Source of the DNA: Pseudomonas vlassakiae
GTDB taxonomy: Bacteria; Pseudomonadota; Gammaproteobacteria; Pseudomonadales; Pseudomonadaceae
Direction: 5' to 3'
Length of the DNA: 64,000 nucleotides
NCBI RefSeq assembly: GCF_014269035.2
Contig: NZ_JABWRP020000018.1
Location: forward strand, 1-64,000
Shown: piece by piece, positions 1-10,754 of the stretch
How positions within the stretch are numbered: the first letter of the stretch is position 1
How the letters are laid out: each line of letters begins with the position of its first letter
The notes under the pieces: model-generated
The model's database searches: none
Seen by the model: only the letters and a program-made list of their open reading frames with translations
Told to the model about the DNA's origin: nothing
Translations under genes and position numbers: made by a program

Positions 1-111
1 ATGCCGGGGCTGTCAGTTTTTGCCGTCATTGTGTCGATCGCGCCAATCCTCAAGTCGATGGCCACAGCCTATAACTATCGTCATCCAACGACTACTGCCA
101 CAGGAGGCAGC

Positions 112-660
112 ATGAGCAAGCAGGCCCTGATCATCATCGACATCCAGAACGACTATTTCCCAGGCGGCAAATGGGCCCTCGAGGGGGCCGACCAGGCAGC
201 TGACAACGCCGCACGCCTGCTCGCTGCAGCACGCGCCAAGGGTGATCTGGTGGTGCATGTGAAGCATGAGTTCGAGAGCGCCGATGCGCCCTTCTTCGCG
301 CCAGGCTCCGAGGGCGCAGCCATCCACGACAAGGTGGCCCCTGCAGCAGGCGAGCCGGTCGTGCTCAAGCACAAGGTCAACGCGTTCCTCGGTACCGATC
401 TCAAGCAGACGCTGGACCGGCATCAGGTCAAGGCTGTGACCATCGTCGGCAGCATGAGCCACATGTGCATCGATGCCGCCTCCCGCGCCGCCGCCGACTT
501 CGGCTTCGACGTCACCGTGGCCCACGATGCCTGCGCCACCTTGCCGCTGGAGTTCGAGGGCAAGCAGGTCCCGGCCGCCCATGTGCACGACTCGGCCATG
601 GCGGCGTTGGCGTTCGCCTATGCCAAGGTGGTGAAGACCGACGAATTGCTCAACGGTTGA
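112..660 (+). CDS. Cysteine hydrolase of the isochorismatase/nicotinamidase family
   Basis: Predicted cytosolic hydrolase of 182 residues, the usual size for this family. The ATG at 112 is chosen because an AGGAGG-like ribosome site lies just upstream; an in-frame ATG at position 1 would add an unrelated leader. The family triad is visible: Asp in the IIIDIQNDYF motif near the N-terminus, Lys in the VLKHKVNAF segment near residue 90, and the nucleophilic Cys in GSMSHMCIDAA near residue 122. Members cleave amides or ester-like bonds (nicotinamide, ureidoacrylate, isochorismate); the sequence alone does not fix the substrate. It converges tail-to-tail, with a 12-base gap, on the XRE-cupin regulator. 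Confidence 0.85.
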   Translation: MSKQALIIIDIQNDYFPGGKWALEGADQAADNAARLLAAARAKGDLVVHVKHEFESADAPFFAPGSEGAAIHDKVAPAAGEPVVLKHKVNAFLGTDLKQTLDRHQVKAVTIVGSMSHMCIDAASRAAADFGFDVTVAHDACATLPLEFEGKQVPAAHVHDSAMAALAFAYAKVVKTDELLNG

Positions 661-672
661 CCTTCAAAGGCA

Positions 673-1236
673 TCAGATCACCACATTACGCACAAAGCGC
701 ACGGGCACTGTCCCATCATTGCGATAGGCATAGCGGCAGTTGCTGGGGAACACATGGAACTGCCCGACCTGCAGGCAGTGCTCGGCGCCCTCGATAATCA
801 GCGTCAACTGGCCTTCGGCGACATAGATCTGCTCACTCCAGCCCTCGGCATCGGCTTCGCTGGTGTAGCACTCGCCAGGCGCGAGGGTCCATTCCCAGAT
901 TTCCACTTCGCGCCGGGCACTGCTGCTGGCCAGCAGCACGGCCTTGCTCTGCGGGTGCTTGCCCGTCCAGGCGAGTTCGTCGATGCGGCTGGGGTCGCGC
1001 TGACCGGGAGCCTGGATCAGGGTGCTGAAGGCGACACCCAGGGCTTCGGCAATCAGGTCGAGTGTCGTCAGGCTCACATTCTTCTCGCCCGCCTCGATCG
1101 CCACGAGCATTCGCCGGCTCACCCCGGAGCGTTCGGCCAGGGAGCTCTGGCTCAGCCCGGTCGCATTGCGCAGGCTGCGGACATTAAGGCTGACATGCTG
1201 CAGCACCGAGGCACGGTGCGTGGAATCTTTGTGCAC
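673..1236 (-). CDS. XRE-family transcriptional regulator with C-terminal cupin domain
   Basis: DNA-binding regulator of about 187 residues. An N-terminal helix-turn-helix (NVRSLRNATGLSQSSLAERSGVSRRMLVAIEAGEKNVS) is followed by a cupin-2 sensor domain (CYTSEADAEGWSEQIYVAEGQLTLIIEG). No ATG lies near the domain start; the GTG at 1236 is preferred because an AGGTGAG ribosome site precedes it at good spacing, with GTG at 1248 as an alternative. It is divergent from the EamA transporter, and the 84-base spacer holds a perfect 12-base palindrome, so it probably controls that gene and itself. The ligand is unknown; in this family the cupin usually senses a small metabolite. Confidence 0.82.
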   Translation of the reverse strand: MHKDSTHRASVLQHVSLNVRSLRNATGLSQSSLAERSGVSRRMLVAIEAGEKNVSLTTLDLIAEALGVAFSTLIQAPGQRDPSRIDELAWTGKHPQSKAVLLASSSARREVEIWEWTLAPGECYTSEADAEGWSEQIYVAEGQLTLIIEGAEHCLQVGQFHVFPSNCRYAYRNDGTVPVRFVRNVVI

Positions 1237-1262
1237 TATATTGCTCACCTGTACGAATTTGC

Positions 1263-1274
1263 GCAGTATACTGC
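1263..1274. promoter_or_regulatory. Perfect 12-bp palindrome with two-way TATACT box
   Basis: GCAGTATACTGC is its own reverse complement and lies between the divergent XRE regulator and EamA genes. It contains TATACT, a near-consensus -10 box, on both strands, 31 bases from the regulator start and 49 bases from the exporter start. It could be an operator, overlapping divergent -10 boxes, or both. No convincing -35 box accompanies it on either strand. Confidence 0.45.
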
Positions 1275-1320
1275 CCACTTTGCGGCGATTGTGCGCCGCT
1301 CCCTCCGAGTGCGCAAGACC

Positions 1321-2271
1321 ATGAGCCGACCGACCAGCAGCCCACAAACCGCAGTCTCTTTTCGCCTGAGCAAGGCCGAAATGGTGCTGGTGTTCATCAC
1401 CATGCTGTGGGGCGGTACCTTCCTGCTGGTGCACAACGTCATGACCGTGAGCGGCCCGATGTTCTTCGTCGGCCTGCGCTTCGCCGCAGCGGCGCTGTTC
1501 GTCGGCCTGGCATCGGCGCGTGCATTGTCCGGCCTGACCTTCACCGAATTGAAAGCCGGCGTGCTGATCGGCGTCTCCATCATGCTGGGCTACGGCCTGC
1601 AGACCATGGGCTTGCAAACCATCAGCAGCAGCCAGTCGGCCTTCATCACGGCGCTTTATGTGCCGTTCGTGCCATTGCTCCAATGGCTGGTGCTGGGCCG
1701 CCGTCCAGGGCTGATGCCGAGCATCGGCATCTGCCTGGCGTTCGTCGGCCTGATGCTGCTGGCCGGCCCGGAAGGCGGCGCGCTGCACTTCAGCGAAGGT
1801 GAAGTGGTGACCCTGGTGAGCGCCGTGGCCATCGCCGCCGAGATCATCCTGATCAGCCGCTTCGCCGGCCAGGTCGATGTGCGCCGGGTCACCGTGGTGC
1901 AGTTGGCGACCGCTTCGCTGCTGGCGTTCTTGATGATCGTGCCGACCCAGGAGCGTCTGCCCGACTTTTCCTGGTTGCTGTTGCTCAGCGCGTTGGGCCT
2001 TGGCGCCATGAGCGCAGTGATCCAGGTGGCGATGAACTGGGCACAGAAGTCGGTTTCACCCACCCGCGCCACGCTGATCTACGCGGGCGAGCCGGTGTGG
2101 GCCGGCATCGTTGGGCGCATCGCTGGCGAGCGCTTGCCAGGCATCGCACTGATCGGTGGGTTGCTGATCGTCATTGCCGTGGTGGTGAGCGAATTGAAGA
2201 TCCGGCGCAGCCGCGAAAGCAGCGATACCCTCGAGGCGCCAGCCCCGCGCGAGACTGAAGCCGGCCTGTGA
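1321..2271 (+). CDS. EamA/DMT-family metabolite exporter
   Basis: Inner-membrane protein of 316 residues with the ten-helix layout of the drug/metabolite transporter superfamily, made of two EamA repeats (about residues 20-150 and 160-295). The first repeat begins with the characteristic MLWGGTFLLVHN segment. The ATG at 1321 places the N-terminus just before the first membrane helix; upstream in-frame sequence reads through the divergent regulator region and is not credible. Family members export amino acids, nucleosides or other metabolites; the substrate cannot be named. Divergent transcription from the XRE-cupin gene suggests ligand-controlled export. Confidence 0.83.
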   Translation: MSRPTSSPQTAVSFRLSKAEMVLVFITMLWGGTFLLVHNVMTVSGPMFFVGLRFAAAALFVGLASARALSGLTFTELKAGVLIGVSIMLGYGLQTMGLQTISSSQSAFITALYVPFVPLLQWLVLGRRPGLMPSIGICLAFVGLMLLAGPEGGALHFSEGEVVTLVSAVAIAAEIILISRFAGQVDVRRVTVVQLATASLLAFLMIVPTQERLPDFSWLLLLSALGLGAMSAVIQVAMNWAQKSVSPTRATLIYAGEPVWAGIVGRIAGERLPGIALIGGLLIVIAVVVSELKIRRSRESSDTLEAPAPRETEAGL

Positions 2272-2362
2272 AGCGCCCGGCAGCGTCTATGCTGTGTAAA
2301 AAACTGTTATAAAAAAACAGCTTGTCACAGCGCTTTTGTAGGATTCTGCGACAGCTTGCGTG

Positions 2363-2391
2363 TTGGTGATCAACGGCCCGGCACGTATGAT
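2363..2391 (+). promoter_or_regulatory. Sigma70-type promoter of the antiporter operon
   Basis: TTGGTG and TATGAT are separated by 17 bases, followed by a short leader of about 25 bases to the ATG at 2421. Both hexamers are close to consensus and the position suits a promoter for the whole six-gene antiporter operon. Confidence 0.5.
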
Positions 2392-2420
2392 CCTTGCAAA
2401 CCTTTCCAGAATAGAACGCT

Positions 2421-5335
<2,915 letters not shown>

Positions 5336-5336
<1 letters not shown>

Positions 5337-5680
5337 TGGAAGAAGTCATCGCAGTCGCCATCGGTGTACTGGCCGCCTCGGGGGTGTGGTTGATCCTGCG
5401 CCCTCGGACCTACCAGGTGATCATGGGCCTGTGCCTGCTGTCGTATGGGGTCAACCTGTTCATCTTCAGCATGGGCAGCCTGTTCATCGGCAAGGAGCCG
5501 ATCATCAAGCAAGGCGTGACTCAGGACCTGCTGCACTACACCGATCCGCTGCCACAGGCGCTGGTGCTCACCGCCATTGTCATCAGCTTTGCCATGACCG
5601 CACTGTTCCTGGTAGTGCTGCTGGCATCGCGTGGCCTGACCGGCACCGACCATGTGGATGGCCGGGAGCGTGACGAATGA
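5336..5680 (+). CDS. shaC: Monovalent cation/H+ antiporter subunit C
   Basis: Small membrane subunit of 114 residues, NuoK-like, with three hydrophobic helices and the family signature GLCLLSYGVNLFIFSMG followed by DPLPQALVLTAIVISFAMTA. It starts inside the stop codon of subunit A (TGATG) and its own stop overlaps the ATG of subunit D, so the operon is translationally coupled. It is part of the antiporter membrane core. Confidence 0.92.
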
Positions 5681-7356
5681 GTGGCATGAGTCAATTGATC
5701 GTCGCCCCCATCCTGCTACCGCTGCTGACTGCCGCAGTGATGCTGCTGCTTGGCGAAAAGCATCGGCGGATCAAGGCGCGCCTGAACCTGCTGTCGACCT
5801 TCACCGGCCTGGCCATCGCCGTGAGCCTGCTGCTATGGGTACGCACCCAGGGGCAGGCCGAATCGATCGGCGTCTACCTCCCAGGCAACTGGCCCGCGCC
5901 CTTTGGCATCGTGCTGGTGGTGGACCATCTTTCCGCACTGCTGCTGACCCTGACGGGTGTCATCGGCATCAGCGCCCTGCTGTTCGCCCGCGCCCGCTGG
6001 GATGGCGCCGGCGCCAGCTTCCACGCGTTGTTCCAGATTCAGCTGATGGGCCTGTATGGCGCCTTCCTCACCGCCGACCTGTTCAATCTGTTCGTGTTCT
6101 TCGAAGTCTTGCTGGCCGCCTCCTACGGCCTGCTACTGCATGGCTCGGGCCGTGCTCGGGTGCGTGCCGGGCTGCACTACATCGCCATAAACCTGTTCGC
6201 CTCATCGCTGTTCCTGGTCGGGGCAGCGATGCTGTATGGCGTCACCGGCACCCTCAACATGGCCGACCTCGCCCTGAAGATCCCTCTGGTGCCGGAAGCC
6301 GACCGTGGCCTGCTGCATGCAGGTGCAGCGATCCTGGCCATGGCCTTCCTGGCCAAGGCCGGCATCTGGCCGCTGAATTTCTGGCTGGTGCCCGCCTACG
6401 CCTCGGCCAGTGCGCCAGTCGCGGCGCTGTTTGCGATCATGACCAAGGTCGGCCTGTACGCCGTACTGCGCCTGTGGACCCTGCTGTTCTCCGGGCAGGC
6501 AGGGGCCTCGGCGCACTTTGGCGGGCAATGGCTGATCTACGGCGGCCTGGCGACCCTCGCCGTGGCAGCGGTGTCGATACTGGCCGCACAGCGCCTGGAG
6601 CGCATGGCCGCACTGAGCATCCTGGTTTCCGCCGGCACCTTGCTCGGCGCGGTCGGTTTCGCCCAGCCGGCGCTTACGGGCGCTGCGCTGTTCTACCTGG
6701 TCAACTCGACCCTGGCGCTGTGCGCGCTGTTCCTGCTGGCCGAACTGGTCGAGCGCTCGCGCTCGGCCAACGAAGCGCCACTGGATGAAGAAGAAGACGC
6801 CATGCCTTCACCGCTCGAGTCGCTGCACCCACCCAAGGGCATCAACCTCGACGACGAGCAGAAAGTGGTCATCGGCCAGATCATTCCCTGGACCATGGCG
6901 TTCCTTGGCCTGAGCTTCATCGCCTGCGCCCTGCTGATCATCGGCATGCCGCCGCTATCCGGGTTCGTTGGCAAGCTCAACCTGATCAGCGCGCTGTTCA
7001 ATCCACAAGGCCTGGGCATGCCCGCCGAACAACCGCTATCGGTGGCAGGCTGGGTGCTGGTGGCCTTGCTCATTGTCTCGGGCATGGCCTCGCTGATCGC
7101 CTTTGGCCGGGTCGGCATCCAGCGTTTCTGGAAGCCCGAAGAGCGCCCATCGCCCGTACTGCGCGGCTACGAGTGCCTGCCGATCGTGATCCTGCTCGGC
7201 CTGTGCATCATCCTCAGTTTCAGGGCCGAACCGCTGCTGCGCTATACCCAGGACACGGCGGCCAGCCTCCAGGCACCGGAAGCCTACATCGAAGCGGTGA
7301 TGGCGGCCCGGCCCATTCCCGGCCCGACCACACTCGACGTACAGGTGCAGCCATGA
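5677..7356 (+). CDS. shaD: Monovalent cation/H+ antiporter subunit D
   Basis: NuoN/NuoM-like proton-conducting subunit of 559 residues with about 14 predicted membrane helices. The glutamate-bearing FVFFEVLLAASYGLLLHG and the lysine-bearing MAFLAKAGIWPLNFWLVPAYASA motifs are present. A charged cytoplasmic insert (about residues 370-400, NEAPLDEEEDAMPSPLES) separates two hydrophobic blocks and is longer than in many relatives. It overlaps subunit C by four bases and subunit E by four bases. Confidence 0.93.
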   Translation: MSGMSQLIVAPILLPLLTAAVMLLLGEKHRRIKARLNLLSTFTGLAIAVSLLLWVRTQGQAESIGVYLPGNWPAPFGIVLVVDHLSALLLTLTGVIGISALLFARARWDGAGASFHALFQIQLMGLYGAFLTADLFNLFVFFEVLLAASYGLLLHGSGRARVRAGLHYIAINLFASSLFLVGAAMLYGVTGTLNMADLALKIPLVPEADRGLLHAGAAILAMAFLAKAGIWPLNFWLVPAYASASAPVAALFAIMTKVGLYAVLRLWTLLFSGQAGASAHFGGQWLIYGGLATLAVAAVSILAAQRLERMAALSILVSAGTLLGAVGFAQPALTGAALFYLVNSTLALCALFLLAELVERSRSANEAPLDEEEDAMPSPLESLHPPKGINLDDEQKVVIGQIIPWTMAFLGLSFIACALLIIGMPPLSGFVGKLNLISALFNPQGLGMPAEQPLSVAGWVLVALLIVSGMASLIAFGRVGIQRFWKPEERPSPVLRGYECLPIVILLGLCIILSFRAEPLLRYTQDTAASLQAPEAYIEAVMAARPIPGPTTLDVQVQP

Positions 7357-7841
7357 GCCGACTGTTCCCCGCACCTCTGCTGTCCATGGCCTTGTTCGTG
7401 CTGTGGCTGCTGTTGAACCTGTCGGTCAGTCCCGGCAACCTGTTGCTGGGCGCAGCGCTTGGCGTGCTGGCCCCGCTGCTGATGGCACCGTTGCGCCCGC
7501 AGTACGCGCATGTGCGCAAACCCTGGGTGGTGGCAAGGCTGATTGGCCGGGTCGGCATTGATGTCATCCAATCCAACCTGCTGGTGGCCATCGGCGTGCT
7601 GCGCGCCGGGCAACGCCCACCTCGCTCGGCATTCGTGCACATCCCACTGGACCTGCGCGACGCCCACGGCCTCGCGGCACTGTCGATGATCACCACGGTG
7701 GTACCCGGCACCGTATGGTCGGAGCTGGCCCTGGACCGCAGCGTACTGCTGCTGCATGTGTTCGACCTCGACGACGAAGCCGCCTTCATCGAGCACTTCA
7801 AGCTCACCTACGAACGCCCGCTGATGGAGATTTTCGAATGA
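7353..7841 (+). CDS. shaE: Monovalent cation/H+ antiporter subunit E
   Basis: Membrane subunit of 162 residues. It has an N-terminal pair of hydrophobic helices, then a cytoplasmic domain with the MrpE hallmark SMITTVVPGTVWSELALDRSVLLLHVFD. The ATG at 7353 overlaps the stop of subunit D (ATGA) and is the natural start; an upstream in-frame extension would read into subunit D. It is required for full antiporter assembly in studied homologues. Confidence 0.92.
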   Translation: MSRLFPAPLLSMALFVLWLLLNLSVSPGNLLLGAALGVLAPLLMAPLRPQYAHVRKPWVVARLIGRVGIDVIQSNLLVAIGVLRAGQRPPRSAFVHIPLDLRDAHGLAALSMITTVVPGTVWSELALDRSVLLLHVFDLDDEAAFIEHFKLTYERPLMEIFE

Positions 7842-8116
7842 CAGGCCTGCTCGCCAACGCAGTCCTCGCCAGCCTGTTCATCTTCGCCCTGGCCATGGGC
7901 CTGGCGTTGATCCGGCTGTTCCGCGGCCCCTCTGCACAGGACCGGGTGCTGGCACTGGACTACCTGTACATCCTGGGGATGCTGACGATGCTGGTATTGG
8001 GGATCCGCTATGCCAGCGACACCTATTTCGAAGGTGCACTGCTGATTGCCCTGTTCGGCTTTGTCGGGTCGTTCGCCTTGGCCAAGTTCCTGTTGCGCGG
8101 TGAGGTGATCGAATGA
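7838..8116 (+). CDS. shaF: Monovalent cation/H+ antiporter subunit F
   Basis: Three-helix membrane subunit of 92 residues carrying the MrpF motif RLFRGPSAQDRVLALDYLYI and a C-terminal ALLIALFGFVGSFALAKFLLRG helix. It overlaps subunits E and G by four bases on each side. MrpF-like subunits are implicated in cation and cholate efflux in other bacteria; here it is simply part of the six-gene complex. Confidence 0.92.
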   Translation: MTGLLANAVLASLFIFALAMGLALIRLFRGPSAQDRVLALDYLYILGMLTMLVLGIRYASDTYFEGALLIALFGFVGSFALAKFLLRGEVIE

Positions 8117-8478
8117 CCGAAACCCTTGAACTGCCGTTCTGGCTGGAGCTGGTGACTGCAGTCCTGCTGCTGATCGGCAGCCTCTTCGCGCTGATCGGCG
8201 CCATTGGCCTGCTGCGCCTGAAAGACTACTTCCAGCGCATGCACCCACCGGCCCTGGCATCGACCATCGGCGCCTGGTGCGTGGCCCTGGCATCGATCAT
8301 CTACTTTTCCTGGCTAAAGGACAGCCCGGTGCTGCACGCCTGGCTGATTCCGATCCTGCTGTCGATCACCGTGCCGGTCACTACCCTGTTGCTGGCCAGG
8401 GCGGCGCTGTTCCGCAAACGCATGGCGAACGAAGCCGTACCGGAAGAAGTCAGCAGCGGCCGGGATCGCGGCAACTGA
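8113..8478 (+). CDS. shaG: Monovalent cation/H+ antiporter subunit G
   Basis: Last subunit of the operon, 121 residues with three hydrophobic helices and the MrpG/PhaG signature GAIGLLRLKDYFQRMHPPALASTIG. A charged tail (RKRMANEAVPEEVSSGRDRGN) ends the protein. It overlaps subunit F by four bases. The next genes are on the opposite strand, so the operon ends here, although no clear hairpin-plus-T terminator follows. Confidence 0.92.
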   Translation: MTETLELPFWLELVTAVLLLIGSLFALIGAIGLLRLKDYFQRMHPPALASTIGAWCVALASIIYFSWLKDSPVLHAWLIPILLSITVPVTTLLLARAALFRKRMANEAVPEEVSSGRDRGN

Positions 8479-8489
8479 AGCGGCTGTGC

Positions 8490-8702
8490 TCAGCCTTGGG
8501 TCAGGCGCTGCAACTCGCGACGTACCATGGCGGCATACGGCGGAGGGCTCAGCTGATACAACTGGGCCGCCACCCAGGTCAGCCAGCCCAAGCCCATCGC
8601 CTCTCGTTGCGCCAGCAGGCGCCGGGCCTCGGCCATGGCTTGCGCCTGGTATTGCCGATGAAACTCGGCACGGGTTCCTGGCGCTTCGTCACCTTCGTTC
8701 AT
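8490..8702 (-). CDS. Small hypothetical protein
   Basis: A 70-residue charged soluble protein, not recognised by family. It is rich in Ala, Arg and Gln, with a helical central stretch (RQYQAQAMAEARRLLAQREAMG) and an aromatic-proline patch (LYQLSPPPYAAMVRRELQRL). Its ATG overlaps the stop of the upstream gene at 8699 by four bases, so the two are almost certainly co-translated. That coupling is the main evidence that it is real. Confidence 0.62.
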   Translation of the reverse strand: MNEGDEAPGTRAEFHRQYQAQAMAEARRLLAQREAMGLGWLTWVAAQLYQLSPPPYAAMVRRELQRLTQG

Positions 8703-9169
8703 TCACTGGCCTTGAAGGTGGTCAGCTCGCCTTTGCGCCACTTCGCGACCTTGCCGGTCACCGCCTTGAGCAGTTTGCCCAGGCCTTCCTGAACCTGTTG
8801 TTGCGCGGCGAACACCAGCATCACACCGTGGCCCTCGCGGAATACGATGCCCTCACCTTCCGGCACCGAAACAAATGCGTAGTCGCCTACACCGTAGACA
8901 TTCAGCTTGATGTCGCGAAAGCGCATTTCCAGTTTGCCGCCTTCGCGGCTAGGCAACACTGCGGCACGGAAGTGATCGCCGACCTTCAGTTCCAGGCGTT
9001 GCTTGTCATCGACTACCAAGGCGCTCTCGGTATCGATCTCGGCCATGTAAAGGCCTTCGGGGTTCTGTTCGGTGACATAGATGAAACGGCCCTGAAACAG
9101 CTTGGCCAATTTGCCGCGCAAATCGCCCAGGGCAAACAAGGCGTGGGTATCCAGTGTACTGACTGCCAA
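8699..9169 (-). CDS. Conserved hypothetical protein
   Basis: Predicted soluble protein of about 156 residues, mostly beta strands (GRFIYVTEQNPEGLYMAEI, DYAFVSVPEGEGIVFREGHGVMLVFA) with a basic helical tail (LGKLLKAVTGKVAKWRKGE). It has no signal peptide or membrane segment. The TTG at 9169 is preferred because a TGAGGA ribosome site precedes it by eight bases; the ATG at 9229 would add twenty low-quality residues and lacks a ribosome site. No family is recognised with confidence. It forms an overlapping pair with the 70-residue gene downstream and lies convergent with the antiporter operon. Confidence 0.65.
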   Translation of the reverse strand: MAVSTLDTHALFALGDLRGKLAKLFQGRFIYVTEQNPEGLYMAEIDTESALVVDDKQRLELKVGDHFRAAVLPSREGGKLEMRFRDIKLNVYGVGDYAFVSVPEGEGIVFREGHGVMLVFAAQQQVQEGLGKLLKAVTGKVAKWRKGELTTFKASE

Positions 9170-9477
9170 TGAAGTAATCCTCAAACCGGTGACATCCGCC
9201 CTCACTCGGAGTCGGTGAGGCGCGGCCATTTCAATTCGATAGGCGAAAAGAATAATAAAGTGATGCGCGAAACGTCTGTGCCTGCTGGCGATGTAGCTCG
9301 CAGGAAACTTTACTCTGGCTTGCCAGACGTGGCCTCAAAACAGGCTTTCGGCATATTCCCTGTCAGGGAAGCGTAATGTCTGACAACAAACCCGCCAGAA
9401 AAGATGCAATAGATAACTGCAAGCCCCTTGGCACGATGGGCTCAGCTATCCAATCAACGCATTACCGGGGAATGAAT

Positions 9478-9675
9478 ATGCACGAAAACACCGAAATCCG
9501 TCGAGAGGTAAAGAGCATTTCTTACCACGCATACGTCAGCAGCAGGCCACGCTACGTCGTCATACCCGCAGGTATCGAATTCTTCCACGTGACCGAAAGT
9601 GCCACTGGCAGGGTCAAGGGTTTTCGCCGCCTGCACCGCGATGCCTGCGCACTGGCCCGCAGCCTGGAAGCCTGA
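9478..9675 (+). CDS. Small hypothetical protein (beta-beta-alpha type)
   Basis: Predicted protein of 65 residues with a strand-rich centre (RPRYVVIPAGIEFFHV) and a C-terminal helix (RLHRDACALARSLEA). The ATG at 9478 follows a CGGGGA ribosome site by six bases. An in-frame ATG at 9376, with an AGGGAAG site, would give 99 residues, but that extension uses codons such as AGA and ATA that are unusual here. The family is not recognised. The layout of strands followed by an Arg/Ala-rich helix resembles the convergent 64-residue gene next door, six bases away. Confidence 0.55.
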   Translation: MHENTEIRREVKSISYHAYVSSRPRYVVIPAGIEFFHVTESATGRVKGFRRLHRDACALARSLEA

Positions 9676-9681
9676 ATGACC

Positions 9682-9876
9682 TCAAGCGGCGTGGCCATCC
9701 TGCAGGATCTGCAACCAGGCGGCTTGGCATTCCATGGCCTCGCGACGGGTGGCGAACGCCGTACCACGGCGCTCGCCATTGACCAAAACCACCCAGCACA
9801 CCCGCTTGCCCAGCGCCTGCAAGCCTGCTGGCACACCTGAACCGATCATCACGGCGACATCGACTCGGCTGTTCAT
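9682..9876 (-). CDS. Small hypothetical protein, DUF2188-like layout
   Basis: Predicted protein of 64 residues. A beta hairpin (KRVCWVVLVNGERRGTAF) leads into a helix starting ATRREAMECQAAWLQIL, the strand-strand-helix pattern of small DUF2188-like domains; that link is by appearance only. Two adjacent ATGs occur, and the inner one at 9876 has the better spacing to a GGAGGGA ribosome site. Function unknown. It converges on the 65-residue gene at 9478. Confidence 0.58.
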   Translation of the reverse strand: MNSRVDVAVMIGSGVPAGLQALGKRVCWVVLVNGERRGTAFATRREAMECQAAWLQILQDGHAA

Positions 9877-10010
9877 CATTCCCTCCGGCACTTTGATAGC
9901 ACCCTAACGATGGGGTCATGATACGCCCGCCGACTGCCCTGAAACAGCACATCCCGGTACAGCAGTGTTACGTTCCGAGCAACAAAACCTGCCAGCGCCT
10001 TCGACGCAAA

Positions 10011-10045
10011 AACGCAAAAAGCCCCAGGGATTACTCCATGGGGCT
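10011..10045 (-). terminator. Intrinsic terminator of the DksA-like gene
   Basis: On the minus strand a seven-base-pair stem AGCCCCA...TGGGGCT with a 12-base loop is followed directly by TTTTT and another T-rich stretch, 16 bases beyond the stop of the DksA paralogue. Confidence 0.75.
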
Positions 10046-10061
10046 GGCGCAAGCCGGCCGG

Positions 10062-10466
10062 TCAGACCTGACGCTGGTGGCGGTCGAGTTGCTCGTGGCG
10101 CTCCTGGGCTTCGATGCAATATTTGGTGGTCGGGCTGATGAGCAGGCGCTTCAGGCCAATCGGCTCACCGCTATCATCACACCAGCCAAAGCTTTCGTCG
10201 GCGATGCGGTCCAGCGCCATTTCCAGCTGCGGCAGCAAGCGCTGATCGCGGTCGATGGCATTCACCAGCCAGCTGCGCTCTTCCTCGACCGATGCCACGT
10301 CGGCAGGGTCCGACGGGGTGTCCAGGCCTTCGATGGTGGCACGGCTCAGCTCGATGCGCTCATGGGTTTCGACTTTCATCGCCTGCAGCAGGCCAGCAAA
10401 GAAAGCCAGCTGGTCAGCGTTCATGTAGTCATCGGCCGACATGGCCAGCAACTGTTCCTTGGTCAT
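10062..10466 (-). CDS. DksA/TraR-family protein with half-lost zinc finger (DksA2-like)
   Basis: RNA-polymerase secondary-channel regulator of 134 residues. The coiled-coil hairpin tip keeps the functional Asp-x-x-Asp-x-Ala pattern (D53, D56, A58 in SDPADVAS), which in DksA is needed to act with ppGpp on promoters. The zinc-finger region keeps only two of the four usual cysteines: C96 with Ser at 99, and C117 with Ala at 120. This matches the zinc-independent DksA2 type known from P. aeruginosa, which replaces DksA under zinc shortage. The ATG at 10466 fits the family N-terminus. No Zur box was identified upstream, so zinc control is only an inference. Confidence 0.83.
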   Translation of the reverse strand: MTKEQLLAMSADDYMNADQLAFFAGLLQAMKVETHERIELSRATIEGLDTPSDPADVASVEEERSWLVNAIDRDQRLLPQLEMALDRIADESFGWCDDSGEPIGLKRLLISPTTKYCIEAQERHEQLDRHQRQV

Positions 10467-10683
10467 CGAATTCTCTATGAAAAAATGTGCATTTGGGCGA
10501 TTCGGGTGCCGCCGACGCCTTCGCATCGGCAGCGGAATTCTTCAAGCGCCAACCGGCACTCTTTTACAGGGGGCGGCAGTCTAAGGCGCCAAGCCGTCAT
10601 GAGCAACAGCAATCAGGGGAGAAATTGCCCGAAATGGCTTGGAATCCGCCCGCTGGCACCCTTGCCCGCCATAAATGCGAACG

Positions 10684-10713
10684 CGCCACGGTATCCCGAG
10701 GGATGCCGTGGCG
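10684..10713 (-). terminator. Strong hairpin downstream of the fad-like operon
   Basis: CGCCACGGTATCCC pairs with GGGATGCCGTGGCG over 14 positions with one G-T pair and a very short loop. It lies 42 bases past the enoyl-CoA hydratase stop. The flanking T-tract is poor on both strands, so it may be an inefficient or processing hairpin rather than a classical terminator. Confidence 0.5.
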
Positions 10714-10754
10714 ACATTTAACTCAACCTTGCAGCAGGACGTGCCCTGCCCCTG

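Noticed and set aside
754..1320. Upstream in-frame extension of the EamA exporter
   Set aside because: It would be antisense to the XRE-cupin regulator; the ATG at 1321 fits the first membrane helix.
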